Of a DNA stretch of 25,720 nt, positions 8,976-16,361 are shown piece after piece (positions within the stretch are counted from its first letter, which is position 1; the number at the start of each line of letters is the position of its first letter). Source of the DNA: Pseudomonadota bacterium. GTDB lineage: Bacteria; Pseudomonadota; Alphaproteobacteria; Caulobacterales; Caulobacteraceae. Where the stretch lies: NCBI GenBank assembly GCA_023445705.1, contig JAEXKM010000350.1:1-25720 (forward strand). The letters run 5' to 3'. Under the pieces are notes generated by a model, which was given only the letters and a program-made list of their open reading frames with translations, searched no databases and was not told the origin of the DNA. A program made the position numbers and the translations under genes.

Positions 8976-9014
8976 TTCGAAATAAAGGTCTGGGTGCGAG
9001 CGCCTTACGAAACC
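8976..9014. promoter_or_regulatory. Possible degenerate operator half-sites before the SDR gene
   Basis: TTCGAA (8976-8981) and TACGAAACC (9006-9014) repeat the two arms of the receptor operator, which reads TTCGAA then TACGAAACC on the plus strand. Here they are 24 bases apart instead of 7. They could be two half-sites for the same regulator acting on the dehydrogenase gene, or chance. Confidence 0.25.
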
Positions 9015-9182
9015 AGGGATTGCGCATCTCTGGATGGCGATCGGTTTTGCGGTGCACAAGGAAAGGTGGCGGTGGCGCGACGCGTAATCTTCGCCGCATG
9101 GCCTCGATTTTTGCCAGCGGTGGCCACATGCTTCCCCCAAAGCGCCCGATCGTGAGGCGTCGGTGAGAGCGGGAGGTTTTCA

Positions 9183-10046
9183 GTGGGACGTCTCAACGGA
9201 CGGGTGGCGGTGATTACGGGCGGTTGCTCCGGTATCGGGCTGGGCGCGGTGGAGCGGTTCGTCGAGGAGGGGGCGCGGGTCCTCGTCGGAGACATCGACG
9301 ACGCCGCCGGCAAGGCGCTGGCCGATCGCTTCGACGGCCAGGTCGCCTACCAGCATTGCGATGTGCTGCAGGAGAGCCAGATCCAGGCGCTGATGGACGG
9401 CGCAGCCGAGCGTTTCGGCGCGCTGGACGTCCTTTTCAACAACGCAGGGGCCGGCGGCTCTCCCAACCGCATGGAGGACATGACCGGCGAGGCCTGGGAC
9501 TTCAGTCACAACCTGCTGCTGCGCTCGGTCGCCCTTGGGATTCGTTACGCCATCCCGCACATGAAGGCGCGCGGCGGCGGCTCGATCATCAACACCGCCT
9601 CCATCGCGGGAACAGCGGCGGGCTATGGCCCGATCGCCTATTCGACGGCCAAGGCCGGGGTGATCCACCTGACACGCGTGGCCGCCGCAGACCTGGCGCG
9701 GGACGGCATTCGGGTGAATGCGATCTGCCCGGGCCTCATCCTGACGAACATCTTCACGCCGCCGGAAAACGTGCCGCCTGGCCTGGCGACCATGATCAAG
9801 CAATCCATGGCCCAGACCGCGCCCGACACCCAGCCGATCGCCAAGGCGGGCCAGCCGCTGGACATCGCCAATGCGGCCCTGTTCTTCGCCTCGGACGAGA
9901 GCGCCTTCGTCACCGGCGTCCACCTGATGGTCGACGGCGGCCTGTTCGTCGGCGCGCGGCAGTCCTGGGATCCGGAGATGCGGGCCGAGCGTGCGCGGAT
10001 GACGGAGGAGCGGCGTGCGGCCTTCGAGGCCGGCGCCGCCCAGTAG
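9183..10046 (+). CDS. Short-chain dehydrogenase/reductase (SDR)
   Basis: This 287-aa classical SDR is an NAD(P)-dependent alcohol/ketone oxidoreductase in the cytoplasm. TGGCSGIG (12-19) binds the dinucleotide. Asp37 at the end of the second strand favours NAD over NADP. NNAG (86-89), Ser140 and YSTAK (Tyr153, Lys157) complete the catalytic set, and MVDGGL near the C-terminus is typical. A roughly 30-residue charged tail follows the usual end of the fold. The GTG start is supported by GGGAGG about 7 bases upstream. It is divergent from the receptor gene and converges with the quinone oxidoreductase gene with only 4 bases between. It may oxidise the imported substrate, but that is inferred from position only. 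Confidence 0.9.
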   Translation: MGRLNGRVAVITGGCSGIGLGAVERFVEEGARVLVGDIDDAAGKALADRFDGQVAYQHCDVLQESQIQALMDGAAERFGALDVLFNNAGAGGSPNRMEDMTGEAWDFSHNLLLRSVALGIRYAIPHMKARGGGSIINTASIAGTAAGYGPIAYSTAKAGVIHLTRVAAADLARDGIRVNAICPGLILTNIFTPPENVPPGLATMIKQSMAQTAPDTQPIAKAGQPLDIANAALFFASDESAFVTGVHLMVDGGLFVGARQSWDPEMRAERARMTEERRAAFEAGAAQ

Positions 10047-10050
10047 AGGC

Positions 10051-11028
10051 CTAGCCGACCGTCAGCATCACCTTGCCGACGTGCGCCCCGCCTTCCAGGA
10101 AGGCGTGGGCGGCGGCGGCGTCTTCGAGCGGGAAGGTCTTGTCCACCAGGGGGCGCAGCTTGCCCTGGGCGATCCACGGCCAGACGACCTTCTCGACTTC
10201 GGCCGCCAGGCGGGCCTTTTCGTCGGCGTCGCGGGGCCGCAGGGTCGAGCCGGTGATGACCGCGCGCTTCTGCATGATCTTGAAGATCGGCAGGGCCACC
10301 TCGCCGCCGCCGAGCGCGGCGATGAAGACAATGCGGCCGCCGGTCTTGAGGACGTCCAGGCCCTTCGAGAAGTAATCGCCGCCGACCATGTCGAGGATGA
10401 CGTCGACGCCGCCGGCCTCCTTGGCGACCTGGGCGAAGTCCTCCTGGGTCACGTCGACGCTAATATCGGCGCCCAGGCGCTTGGCCTCGGCGGCCTTGTC
10501 GGCGCCGCGGCCGGTGGCGATGACCCGGGCGCCGGCGGCCTTGGCCATCTGGATCGCGGTCGTCCCGATGCCGGACGTCGCGCCGTGGACCATCAGGGTC
10601 TCGCCGGCCTTCAGGCCGCCATGCTCGAACACATTGGCGAAGACGGTGAAGACGGTCTCGGGCAGGGCCGCAGCTTCCAGCGGGCTCAGCCCCTGCGGGA
10701 TCGGCAGGGCGTGGCGGGCGTCGCACACGGCGTACTGGGCGTAGCCGCCGCCGCCCAGCAAGGCGCAGACCTTGTCGCCGGCTTTCCAGCGCCCGGCGGG
10801 GATCACGACCTCGCCGGCGACCTCCAGGCCGAGCGTGTCGGGCGCGCCGGGCGGCGGCGGATAGGCGCCGATCCGCTGGACCAGGTCGGGGCGGTTTATC
10901 CCGGCGGCCTCGACCTTGATCAGGATCTGGCCGGGACCGGGAACCGGCCGCGCGATAGTCTCGGCCTTCAGGTTTTCCGCAGGTCCGCGCCCGCCTTCCA
11001 CAGCAATGGCGGTCATGGTCTCAGTCAC
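10051..11028 (-). CDS. NAD(P)H quinone oxidoreductase, PIG3/zeta-crystallin type
   Basis: This 325-aa zinc-free medium-chain dehydrogenase of the quinone oxidoreductase family probably reduces quinones or enones with NADPH in the cytoplasm. AGINRPDL (42-49) and the proline-rich YPPPPGAPDTLGLEVAGEV segment are typical of the PIG3 subgroup. HGATSGIG (148-155) starts the Rossmann fold. There are no structural-zinc cysteines. The start is GTG at 11026-11028, chosen because GGAGGG (complement of 11036-11041) sits 7 bases upstream; an ATG at codon 5 is the alternative. It converges with the SDR gene at 4 bases, with no terminator between them. Confidence 0.88.
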   Translation of the reverse strand: MTETMTAIAVEGGRGPAENLKAETIARPVPGPGQILIKVEAAGINRPDLVQRIGAYPPPPGAPDTLGLEVAGEVVIPAGRWKAGDKVCALLGGGGYAQYAVCDARHALPIPQGLSPLEAAALPETVFTVFANVFEHGGLKAGETLMVHGATSGIGTTAIQMAKAAGARVIATGRGADKAAEAKRLGADISVDVTQEDFAQVAKEAGGVDVILDMVGGDYFSKGLDVLKTGGRIVFIAALGGGEVALPIFKIMQKRAVITGSTLRPRDADEKARLAAEVEKVVWPWIAQGKLRPLVDKTFPLEDAAAAHAFLEGGAHVGKVMLTVG

Positions 11029-11105
11029 AGGGGCGCCCTCCGGCCGGTTTTACGCGTAGACTTCCCAGATAGACGCCGAAGGAAGGCCCGCAAAGGGAGG
11101 ACGCG

Positions 11106-11309
11106 ATGGACGAACCTTCAGAGCCGCGAATGTTGCGCGGTCAACGGTTGGCCGAGGCGATGCGTGAAGACCTGGAGCTTTACGCCGTCGGCGAGCTGGA
11201 AGAGCGCATCGCGGCCCTTGAAGCGGAAGTCGCCAGGTGCCGTGCCCAGATTGAGCGCAAGCGCGCGGGCCGCGCGGCGGCCGACGCGCTATTCTCCAAG
11301 CCGGGCTGA
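11106..11309 (+). CDS. DUF1192 family small protein
   Basis: This 67-aa hydrophilic protein matches the alphaproteobacterial DUF1192 family. The middle segment (ELEERIAALEAEVARCRAQ) is a short helical, probably coiled-coil stretch. The tail, with AADALFS, is typical of the family. The function is unknown. GGGAGG lies upstream of the ATG. It lies upstream of rcdA in the same direction; I expect this pairing in Caulobacteraceae but could not check it. Confidence 0.8.
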   Translation: MDEPSEPRMLRGQRLAEAMREDLELYAVGELEERIAALEAEVARCRAQIERKRAGRAAADALFSKPG

Positions 11310-11318
11310 GTCAGGCGG

Positions 11319-11333
11319 CTAACCGAACGTAAA
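11319..11333. promoter_or_regulatory. Degenerate CtrA-like site upstream of rcdA
   Basis: On the minus strand this reads TTTA, 7 bases, TTAG, against the CtrA consensus TTAA-N7-TTAA, so each half has one mismatch. It lies about 110 bases before rcdA. Caulobacter rcdA is, to my knowledge, within the CtrA regulon, which makes the site plausible, but the match is weak. Confidence 0.25.
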
Positions 11334-11440
11334 GACCCGTCAAGGATAACAGGGCGTTACGTTTGGCATGGGCGTTGCAGGCCGGTGGCGGCGGCGTCCC
11401 GATTGATCCGCGGGCGAAGATTTAAAGGGCTGGTGGGTTC

Positions 11441-11947
11441 ATGACCGATAGCATCGTGGCGATGGGAGCCTGGCGTGCGGATGTCGTGACCGACTTTGCG
11501 CGGTCGGAGCTTTTCGACCGGACCTTCCAGGAAGGCATGGATCTGGTCGAGGAGACCGCCAGCTATCTCGATGGCGTGGGCCGGCAGGAATCCAAGCTTT
11601 TGTCGCGCAACGCCGCCCTGGCCTATGCGGCTGAAAGCATGCGCCTTACGACGCGGCTGATGCAGGTCGCCTCCTGGCTGCTGGTGCAGCGCGCGGTGCG
11701 CGAAGGCGACATGGCCCCCGAGGGCGCGCGGGAGGAACGTTATCGCCTGGGCGCCGAGGACATTTGTCGCGGCGCCACCATCGAGGAGCTTCCCGAAGGG
11801 CTTCTGGACCTGCTCGACCGCTCCGAACGGCTGTACGAGCGGGTGCGGCATTTGGACCGTCGCATGTACATCGACGCGGACGAACCGACCCGGCTCAATC
11901 CAGTCTTGTCCCAATTTGGACGTCTTCAGGCGGCGTTCGGCGCCTGA
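11441..11947 (+). CDS. rcdA: RcdA, ClpXP adaptor for CtrA degradation (DUF1465)
   Basis: This 168-aa member of the DUF1465/RcdA family is highly similar to Caulobacter RcdA as I recall it: FARSELFDRTFQEGMDLVEETASYLDG, ESKLLSRNAALAYAAESMRLTTRLMQVASWLLVQRAV and SERLYERVRHLDRRMY. In Caulobacter the dimeric helical protein binds CpdR-primed ClpXP and, with PopA, delivers CtrA and other cell-cycle substrates for degradation at the stalked pole. The ATG has a GGTGGG site close upstream. It follows the DUF1192 gene by 131 bases and ends at a bidirectional terminator shared with rpmE. A degenerate CtrA-like site lies upstream. Confidence 0.87.
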   Translation: MTDSIVAMGAWRADVVTDFARSELFDRTFQEGMDLVEETASYLDGVGRQESKLLSRNAALAYAAESMRLTTRLMQVASWLLVQRAVREGDMAPEGAREERYRLGAEDICRGATIEELPEGLLDLLDRSERLYERVRHLDRRMYIDADEPTRLNPVLSQFGRLQAAFGA

Positions 11948-11993
11948 ACCTCGCCCGAGGCGCCCGGGCGTTCGCCTATTTCGGACAGCAAAA

Positions 11994-12017
11994 AACGCCG
12001 CGCGGATACGCGGCGTT
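11994..12017. terminator. Bidirectional intrinsic terminator between rcdA and rpmE
   Basis: A perfect 9-bp stem, AACGCCGCG (11994-12002) with CGCGGCGTT (12009-12017), has a 6-base loop. It is followed by CTTTT on the plus strand, and by a run of six T on the minus strand. It sits between two convergent genes, so it can serve both. Confidence 0.88.
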
Positions 12018-12065
12018 CTTTTCTGCTGCCAGGAGAGGGCGCGCGGCTTGCGCGCCCGTCGATCC

Positions 12066-12290
12066 TTACTTGCGGGTGAACGCGCCGAACTTGGCGTTGA
12101 AGCGCGACACGCGGCCGCCGCGGTCCAGCAGGGTCTGGTTGCCGCCCGTCCACGCCGGGTGCGTCTTCGGGTCGATGTCCAGGTTCAGGGTCGCCCCTTC
12201 CTTGCCGTAGGTCGAGCGGGTCTGATAGCTCGAACCGTCGGTCATCACGACCGTGATGAAATGGTAGTCCGGGTGGGTGTCTTGTTTCAT
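12066..12290 (-). CDS. rpmE: Ribosomal protein bL31, zinc-free form
   Basis: This 74-aa protein of the large ribosomal subunit starts MKQDTHPDYH and contains DIDPKTHPAWTGGNQ and DRGGRVSRFNAKF, diagnostic for bL31. The Cys pairs of zinc-binding bL31 are absent, so this is the C-minus form that does not need zinc. The frame is open upstream to 12395, but the upstream residues are unlike bL31 and the ATG at 12288-12290 fits the family start. No strong ribosome site is seen. It is divergent from the ABC exporter gene and convergent with rcdA. Confidence 0.95.
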   Translation of the reverse strand: MKQDTHPDYHFITVVMTDGSSYQTRSTYGKEGATLNLDIDPKTHPAWTGGNQTLLDRGGRVSRFNAKFGAFTRK

Positions 12291-12365
12291 CGCGAGGGTA
12301 ACCGACGTAAAGGAGCGGCAGAAAGTTATCGGCCCGAAAGCAGACGGGCGCGAAAGGAAGCCGCG

Positions 12366-12395
12366 CGTATACAGGAAAAGGCGCGGTAAGAGCAA
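12366..12395 (-). promoter_or_regulatory. Possible rpmE promoter
   Basis: On the minus strand, TTGCTC (12395-12390) is followed after 18 bases by TATACG (12371-12366). The leader to the rpmE start would be about 70 bases. It lies just upstream of the divergent ABC exporter gene. Confidence 0.35.
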
Positions 12396-12409
12396 GGGCG
12401 CTGGTTTCT

Positions 12410-14260
12410 ATGAGTGATTTGGCCGCCGAGGCCGCCGTCGACGGAAGGCCCAGCGCCGGCGCCGCCCTGGCCCAGGATCTGAGCGAAGCCGCCCAGCGGC
12501 GCGACCGCAGCCGCAACGTCGGAGCGCTCCGCGCGCTGGCTCCTTATCTGGCCCGCCACAAGGGCGATACGGCTTGGGCCGGCCTCTTCCTGATGACCGC
12601 TGCGGCCGCCACGCTGGGTCTTTCAGGCGCGGTGCGGGCGCTGGTGGACCATCTGACGGGGCCGGGCGTCACCGACCGTTCAGTCGCGCCGTGGTTCTGG
12701 CTGATCGGGGGCGTGGCCCTGGCGCTCGCTGCCTCCAGCGCGCTGCGCTACTTCTTCGTCACCAAGCTGGGCGAGCGCATCACCGCCGACCTGCGCAAGA
12801 ACGCCTATGGCCATATCCTGACCCTGGATCAGCCGTTCTTTGTGCGCACCCGCACGGGCGAGGTGCTGTCGCGACTGACCACCGACATCCAGATCGTCGA
12901 GAACCTGCTTTCCAGTTCGATCTCGGTCGCCCTGCGCAACCTGCTGACCCTGATCGGCGCCCTGATCATGCTGGTGGTCGTCAGCCCCAAGCTGACCGGG
13001 CTGGTGGTCGCGCTCTTTCCCTTCGTCCTGGCGCCGCTGTTCCTCTACGGCCGCCGGGTCCGCAAGCTGACGACCTCGACCCAGGATCAGTTCGCCGCCG
13101 CCGTCGGCCATGCGGGCGAGACCCTCGATGCGCTCGAGACGGTTCAGGCGTTCGGCCGCGAGGCCGCGGGCGCGAGCCGGTTCGGCGAGGTGGTCGAGGC
13201 GGCGTTCAAGACCTCGCTGCGGCGCATGACCGCCCGGGCGATCATGACGGCGCTGGTGATCGGCCTCGTGTTCGGCGGGGTGGTGTTCATCTTCTGGCTG
13301 GGCGTGCACGCCGGCCTGCGGGGCGAGATGAGCTGGGGGGCGCTCTTCCAGTTCGCATTCCTGGCGGTGCTCGCCGCGGGCGCAGTGGGCGCGCTGGGCG
13401 AGACCTGGGGCGACGTCCAGAAGGCCGCCGGCGCCATGGAACGCGTCGCCGAGCTCTTCGCCGCGACGCCGGTCATCGCCGCACCGCCCCAGCCCAAGGC
13501 GCTGCCGATCCCGGCGCGGGGCGAGGTCGCCTTTGAGGACGTTCGCTTCGCCTATCCGGCGCGGCCAGACGCTTTGGCCCTGGACGGCTTCTCGCTGCAG
13601 GTGGCGCCGGGCGAACGGGTCGCCCTGGTCGGGCCCTCCGGCTCGGGCAAGAGCACGGTCTTCCGCCTGCTGCTGAGGTTCTACGATCCGCAAAGCGGCG
13701 TCGTGCGCCTGGATGGTGTCGATCTGCGCGACGCCGATCCCGCTGAGGTGCGCGCCCGCATGGCCCTGGTTTCCCAGGACGCGCCGCTGTTCTCCGGCTC
13801 CGCCGCCGAGAACATCCGCTTCGGCCGCCAGAGCGCCTCGGCCGAAGAGATCCGCGCCGCCGCCCGCGCCGCCCAGGCCGAGGGCTTCCTGGACGCGCTG
13901 CCCCAAGGGTTCGAAACCCCGCTCGGCGATCGTGCGCGCAGCCTCTCTGGCGGTCAGCGCCAGCGACTGGCCATCGCCCGGGCGCTGGTTCGCGACACCC
14001 CCATCCTGTTGCTGGACGAGGCCACCAGCGCGCTCGACGCCGAGAACGAGCGTCTGGTGCAGAAGGCGTTGGAGGACGCCATGGTCGGCCACACGACCCT
14101 GGTCATCGCCCACCGGCTGGCCACCGTGCTCAAGGCCGACCGCATCGTGGTCATGGACGCCGGCAAGGTGATCGAACAGGGCGCCCATGCCGAACTGCTG
14201 GCCAAGGGCGGCCTCTATGCGCGCCTTGCGGCCCTGCAGTTCGGAGACGCGGCGGCGTAG
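12410..14260 (+). CDS. MsbA-like ABC exporter (fused permease and ATPase)
   Basis: This 616-aa half-transporter works as a homodimer in the inner membrane. The N-terminal half has six membrane segments (about 55-340). The C-terminal half is the ATPase: Walker A GPSGSGKST (408-416), signature LSGGQRQR (about 511), Walker B ILLLDEATSALD (about 531-542) and H-loop IAHRLAT (about 564). The residues around the signature and D-loop are canonical, so it should be active. It resembles the MsbA-related exporters common in alphaproteobacteria; the cargo could be lipid or drug and is not determined. The ATG has only a weak AAGGGCG site. It is divergent from rpmE. Confidence 0.92.
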   Translation: MSDLAAEAAVDGRPSAGAALAQDLSEAAQRRDRSRNVGALRALAPYLARHKGDTAWAGLFLMTAAAATLGLSGAVRALVDHLTGPGVTDRSVAPWFWLIGGVALALAASSALRYFFVTKLGERITADLRKNAYGHILTLDQPFFVRTRTGEVLSRLTTDIQIVENLLSSSISVALRNLLTLIGALIMLVVVSPKLTGLVVALFPFVLAPLFLYGRRVRKLTTSTQDQFAAAVGHAGETLDALETVQAFGREAAGASRFGEVVEAAFKTSLRRMTARAIMTALVIGLVFGGVVFIFWLGVHAGLRGEMSWGALFQFAFLAVLAAGAVGALGETWGDVQKAAGAMERVAELFAATPVIAAPPQPKALPIPARGEVAFEDVRFAYPARPDALALDGFSLQVAPGERVALVGPSGSGKSTVFRLLLRFYDPQSGVVRLDGVDLRDADPAEVRARMALVSQDAPLFSGSAAENIRFGRQSASAEEIRAAARAAQAEGFLDALPQGFETPLGDRARSLSGGQRQRLAIARALVRDTPILLLDEATSALDAENERLVQKALEDAMVGHTTLVIAHRLATVLKADRIVVMDAGKVIEQGAHAELLAKGGLYARLAALQFGDAAA

Positions 14261-14287
14261 GCCGCCTCAGTCAGCCTGCGGCCGACA

Positions 14288-14362
14288 GCTCCCCCAGCGG
14301 GGGAGCATCTGTTCTCACGAGATCCTCCCCACTGGGGGAGGTGGATCGATGCGGAGCATCGA
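14288..14362. repeat. Cluster of three hairpins (REP/BIME-like intergenic element)
   Basis: Three palindromes follow each other between the convergent ABC exporter and phosphodiesterase genes: GCTCCCCC/GGGGGAGC (14288-14295 with 14299-14306), CCTCCCC/GGGGAGG (14324-14330 with 14335-14341) and TCGATGC/GCATCGA (14346-14352 with 14356-14362). G-rich sequence (GGCGGAGGGGG) follows. Elements of this make-up recur in intergenic DNA of Caulobacterales, as far as I know. They may also act as a terminator for both genes. Confidence 0.65.
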
Positions 14363-14387
14363 GGCGGAGGGGGCCGCTTAGCGATCT

Positions 14388-15407
14388 TCAGCCCCGAGCC
14401 TTCACCGCCAGATCGGGGAAGTCGCTGAACACGCCGTTGACCCCGGCCGCATAGAGCGCCTTGAAAACGGCCCGAGCATCGCCGTGGGCGGCTGGGTCTT
14501 TCCCCCGCTGCAGCGCAGGGGGCAGGAACTGGTTCTCGGCGCGCACGGTCCAGGGGTGGACCTGCAGGCCCAGGGCGTGGGCGTCGGCGACCAGGCTGCT
14601 GGACGCACCCAGAGCCCCCTCCGTCGTCGGCAGGACCAGCGACCAGTCAGGCCCCACTGCGTAGGCGTAGCCCGCGATGCGCCGCAGGCCTGCCGGGGTG
14701 ACCATCTCGGGCCTGTCGGCGCCGACCAGTTGCACCAGCTTGGCCTGGGACATGGCCTGGAAGTTGCGCAGCGATTCCGGTTCGAAGCTCTGCACGAAGA
14801 CCAGGGCGTGGACGCTGTCCAGGTCGTTGCGCTTCAGCGCCTCGGCCAGCCGCCGTTCGATGGGCAGGTGGATGCTGGCGAAGTAGGCCGGGTGCTTCAT
14901 CTCGGGATAGATCCCGATCGGGCGGCCGCAGCAGGCGCTCTGCTGCCGAGCCAGGTCGACCACTTCCTGGAAAGTCGGAATGGCGTCGAGGCCGTCGAAC
15001 TTGGCGCTGGCCGGGCGCAGCGCCGGCAGGCGTTCGCGGGCGCGCAGGGTCTTCAGCTCCGAGAGCGTGAAGTCCTCGGTGAACCAGCCTTCGATGCGCT
15101 GGCCGTCTATGACCTTGGCGGTCTTGCGGTCGGCGAACTCGGCGTGCGCGGCGACGTCGGTCGTGCCCGAGATCTCGTTCTCATGGCGCACGACCAAGTG
15201 TCCGTCCTGGGTGAGGACCAGATCGGGCTCGATGAAGTCCGCGCCTTCCTCGATCGCCAGCAGATAGGCCGCCCGCGTGTGCTCAGGCCGCCGGCCGCTC
15301 GCGCCCCGATGGGCGATGACGATAGGCTTGCGGCCGTCGAAGGCGGCGGCGGGCGTCGCCGCTGCAGCGGCGCTGGCGAGGGCGAAGGTTCGGCGCGTCA
15401 GGTGCAT
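14388..15407 (-). CDS. glpQ: Glycerophosphodiester phosphodiesterase, Tat-exported
   Basis: This 339-aa enzyme hydrolyses glycerophosphodiesters to glycerol-3-phosphate and an alcohol. The N-terminus LTRRTFALASAAAAATPAAA looks like a twin-arginine signal, so a periplasmic location is likely. The GDPD fold is shown by HRGASGRRPEHT (His33, Arg34, Glu42), FIEPDLVLTQDGHLVVRHE (Glu60, Asp62, His75) and the long insert between early strands typical of periplasmic GlpQ. The C-terminus GVNGVFSDFPDLA is also characteristic. Start ATG at 15405-15407. It is close to suhB in the same direction (41 bases), so the two may be cotranscribed. The glpQ symbol rests on family resemblance, not verified orthology. 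Confidence 0.88.
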   Translation of the reverse strand: MHLTRRTFALASAAAAATPAAAFDGRKPIVIAHRGASGRRPEHTRAAYLLAIEEGADFIEPDLVLTQDGHLVVRHENEISGTTDVAAHAEFADRKTAKVIDGQRIEGWFTEDFTLSELKTLRARERLPALRPASAKFDGLDAIPTFQEVVDLARQQSACCGRPIGIYPEMKHPAYFASIHLPIERRLAEALKRNDLDSVHALVFVQSFEPESLRNFQAMSQAKLVQLVGADRPEMVTPAGLRRIAGYAYAVGPDWSLVLPTTEGALGASSSLVADAHALGLQVHPWTVRAENQFLPPALQRGKDPAAHGDARAVFKALYAAGVNGVFSDFPDLAVKARG

Positions 15408-15448
15408 GGGCGCAGACTATCGCCCTGCTGTGACGCTTGCGCCACCGG

Positions 15449-16243
15449 TCAGGCGGCGGCCTTCAGCTTTTCGAGCAGCAGCGGATGGAGGTCGAGGTTC
15501 GCCGCGCAGACCGAGCCGGAATCCAGGACGTCTTCGCCGCCGTCGGCCGTGGTGACCTTGCCGCCGGCCTCGTTGATCATCAGCAGGCCCGCAGCCATGT
15601 CCCAGGACTTCAGGTCGCGTTCCCAGAAGCCGTCCAGGCGGCCGGCGGCCACATAGGCGAGGTCCAGAGCCGCAGAGCCGAAGCGGCGCACGCCGGCGAC
15701 CCGCTGGCTGATCTGATGCAGCTCCTTCAGGAAGCGCGCATGCTGGCCGTGGCCAAGGAACGGAATGCCGGTGCCCAGCACCGACTCGTCCAGGTGCTTG
15801 CGGCCGGCCACCCGCAAGCGCTTGTCGTTGACGAAGCAGCCCTTGCCCTTTTCGGCCCAGAACAACTCGTTGGTGATCGGGTTGTAGGTGACCGCCGCGA
15901 CGATCGCGCCCTCGCGCTGCAGGGCAATGTTGATCGCGAAGTGCGGGATGGCGTGCAGGAAGTTGGTGGTGCCGTCCAGGGGATCGACGATCCAGGTGTG
16001 GGTCTTGTCGGTGCCCTCGATGAGGCCGCGCTCTTCACCCAGGAAGCTGTAGCCGGGGCGGGCCTTTTCCAGGGCTTCGAACACGGTCTGCTCGGCCCGC
16101 AGGTCGGCGGCGCTCACGAAGTCGGCCGGCGCCTTGCGCGAGACCTGGAGTTCCGAGAGTTCGCCGAAGTCGCGGTTGAGGCCGCGGGCCGCCTTGCGAG
16201 CGGCGTCGGACATGACTTTCAGGAGAGCGGAGTGGGTCGACAC
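15449..16243 (-). CDS. suhB: Inositol monophosphatase family protein SuhB
   Basis: This Mg-dependent phosphatase of the inositol monophosphatase family is about 264 aa. LGEE (Glu70, Glu71), WIVDPLDGTTNFLHAIPHFAINIAL (Asp87, Asp90) and SWDMAAG (Asp215) give the three-metal site; numbers are from the GTG start. I chose GTG at 16241-16243 (VSTHSALL), which matches the N-terminus I recall from Caulobacter homologues. The frame is open to a TTG at 16270, and an ATG at 16211-16213 is also possible; none has a good ribosome site. Besides acting on inositol-1-phosphate, SuhB proteins act in transcription antitermination in some bacteria, so the role here is open. Confidence 0.9.
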   Translation of the reverse strand: MSTHSALLKVMSDAARKAARGLNRDFGELSELQVSRKAPADFVSAADLRAEQTVFEALEKARPGYSFLGEERGLIEGTDKTHTWIVDPLDGTTNFLHAIPHFAINIALQREGAIVAAVTYNPITNELFWAEKGKGCFVNDKRLRVAGRKHLDESVLGTGIPFLGHGQHARFLKELHQISQRVAGVRRFGSAALDLAYVAAGRLDGFWERDLKSWDMAAGLLMINEAGGKVTTADGGEDVLDSGSVCAANLDLHPLLLEKLKAAA

Positions 16244-16361
16244 GGGGGGATCCAGGTTTCTCGCGGCCAAGCGTCCGCGCGCCGGAAAGGCGGGAAATTC
16301 GAGGCGGGGAAACTAGTGGTCGCAGCGCCTCAAGGCAAGGCGAGGCTATGGCCTGCGGCGT

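Larger units (their letters stand above)
8839..9182. other. Divergent intergenic region between TonB receptor and SDR genes
   Basis: This 344-base region is flanked by divergent start codons. It contains the receptor promoter/operator (8888-8920) and a second, more widely spaced pair of similar half-sites (8976-9014). The GGGAGG ribosome site of the dehydrogenase gene lies at its right end. Open frames crossing it lack ribosome sites and do not look like protein families. Confidence 0.6.

Noticed and set aside
8835..9140. Small minus-strand frame in the receptor-SDR intergenic region
   Set aside because: It has no ribosome site, no family resemblance, and it overlaps the receptor promoter region and start codon.
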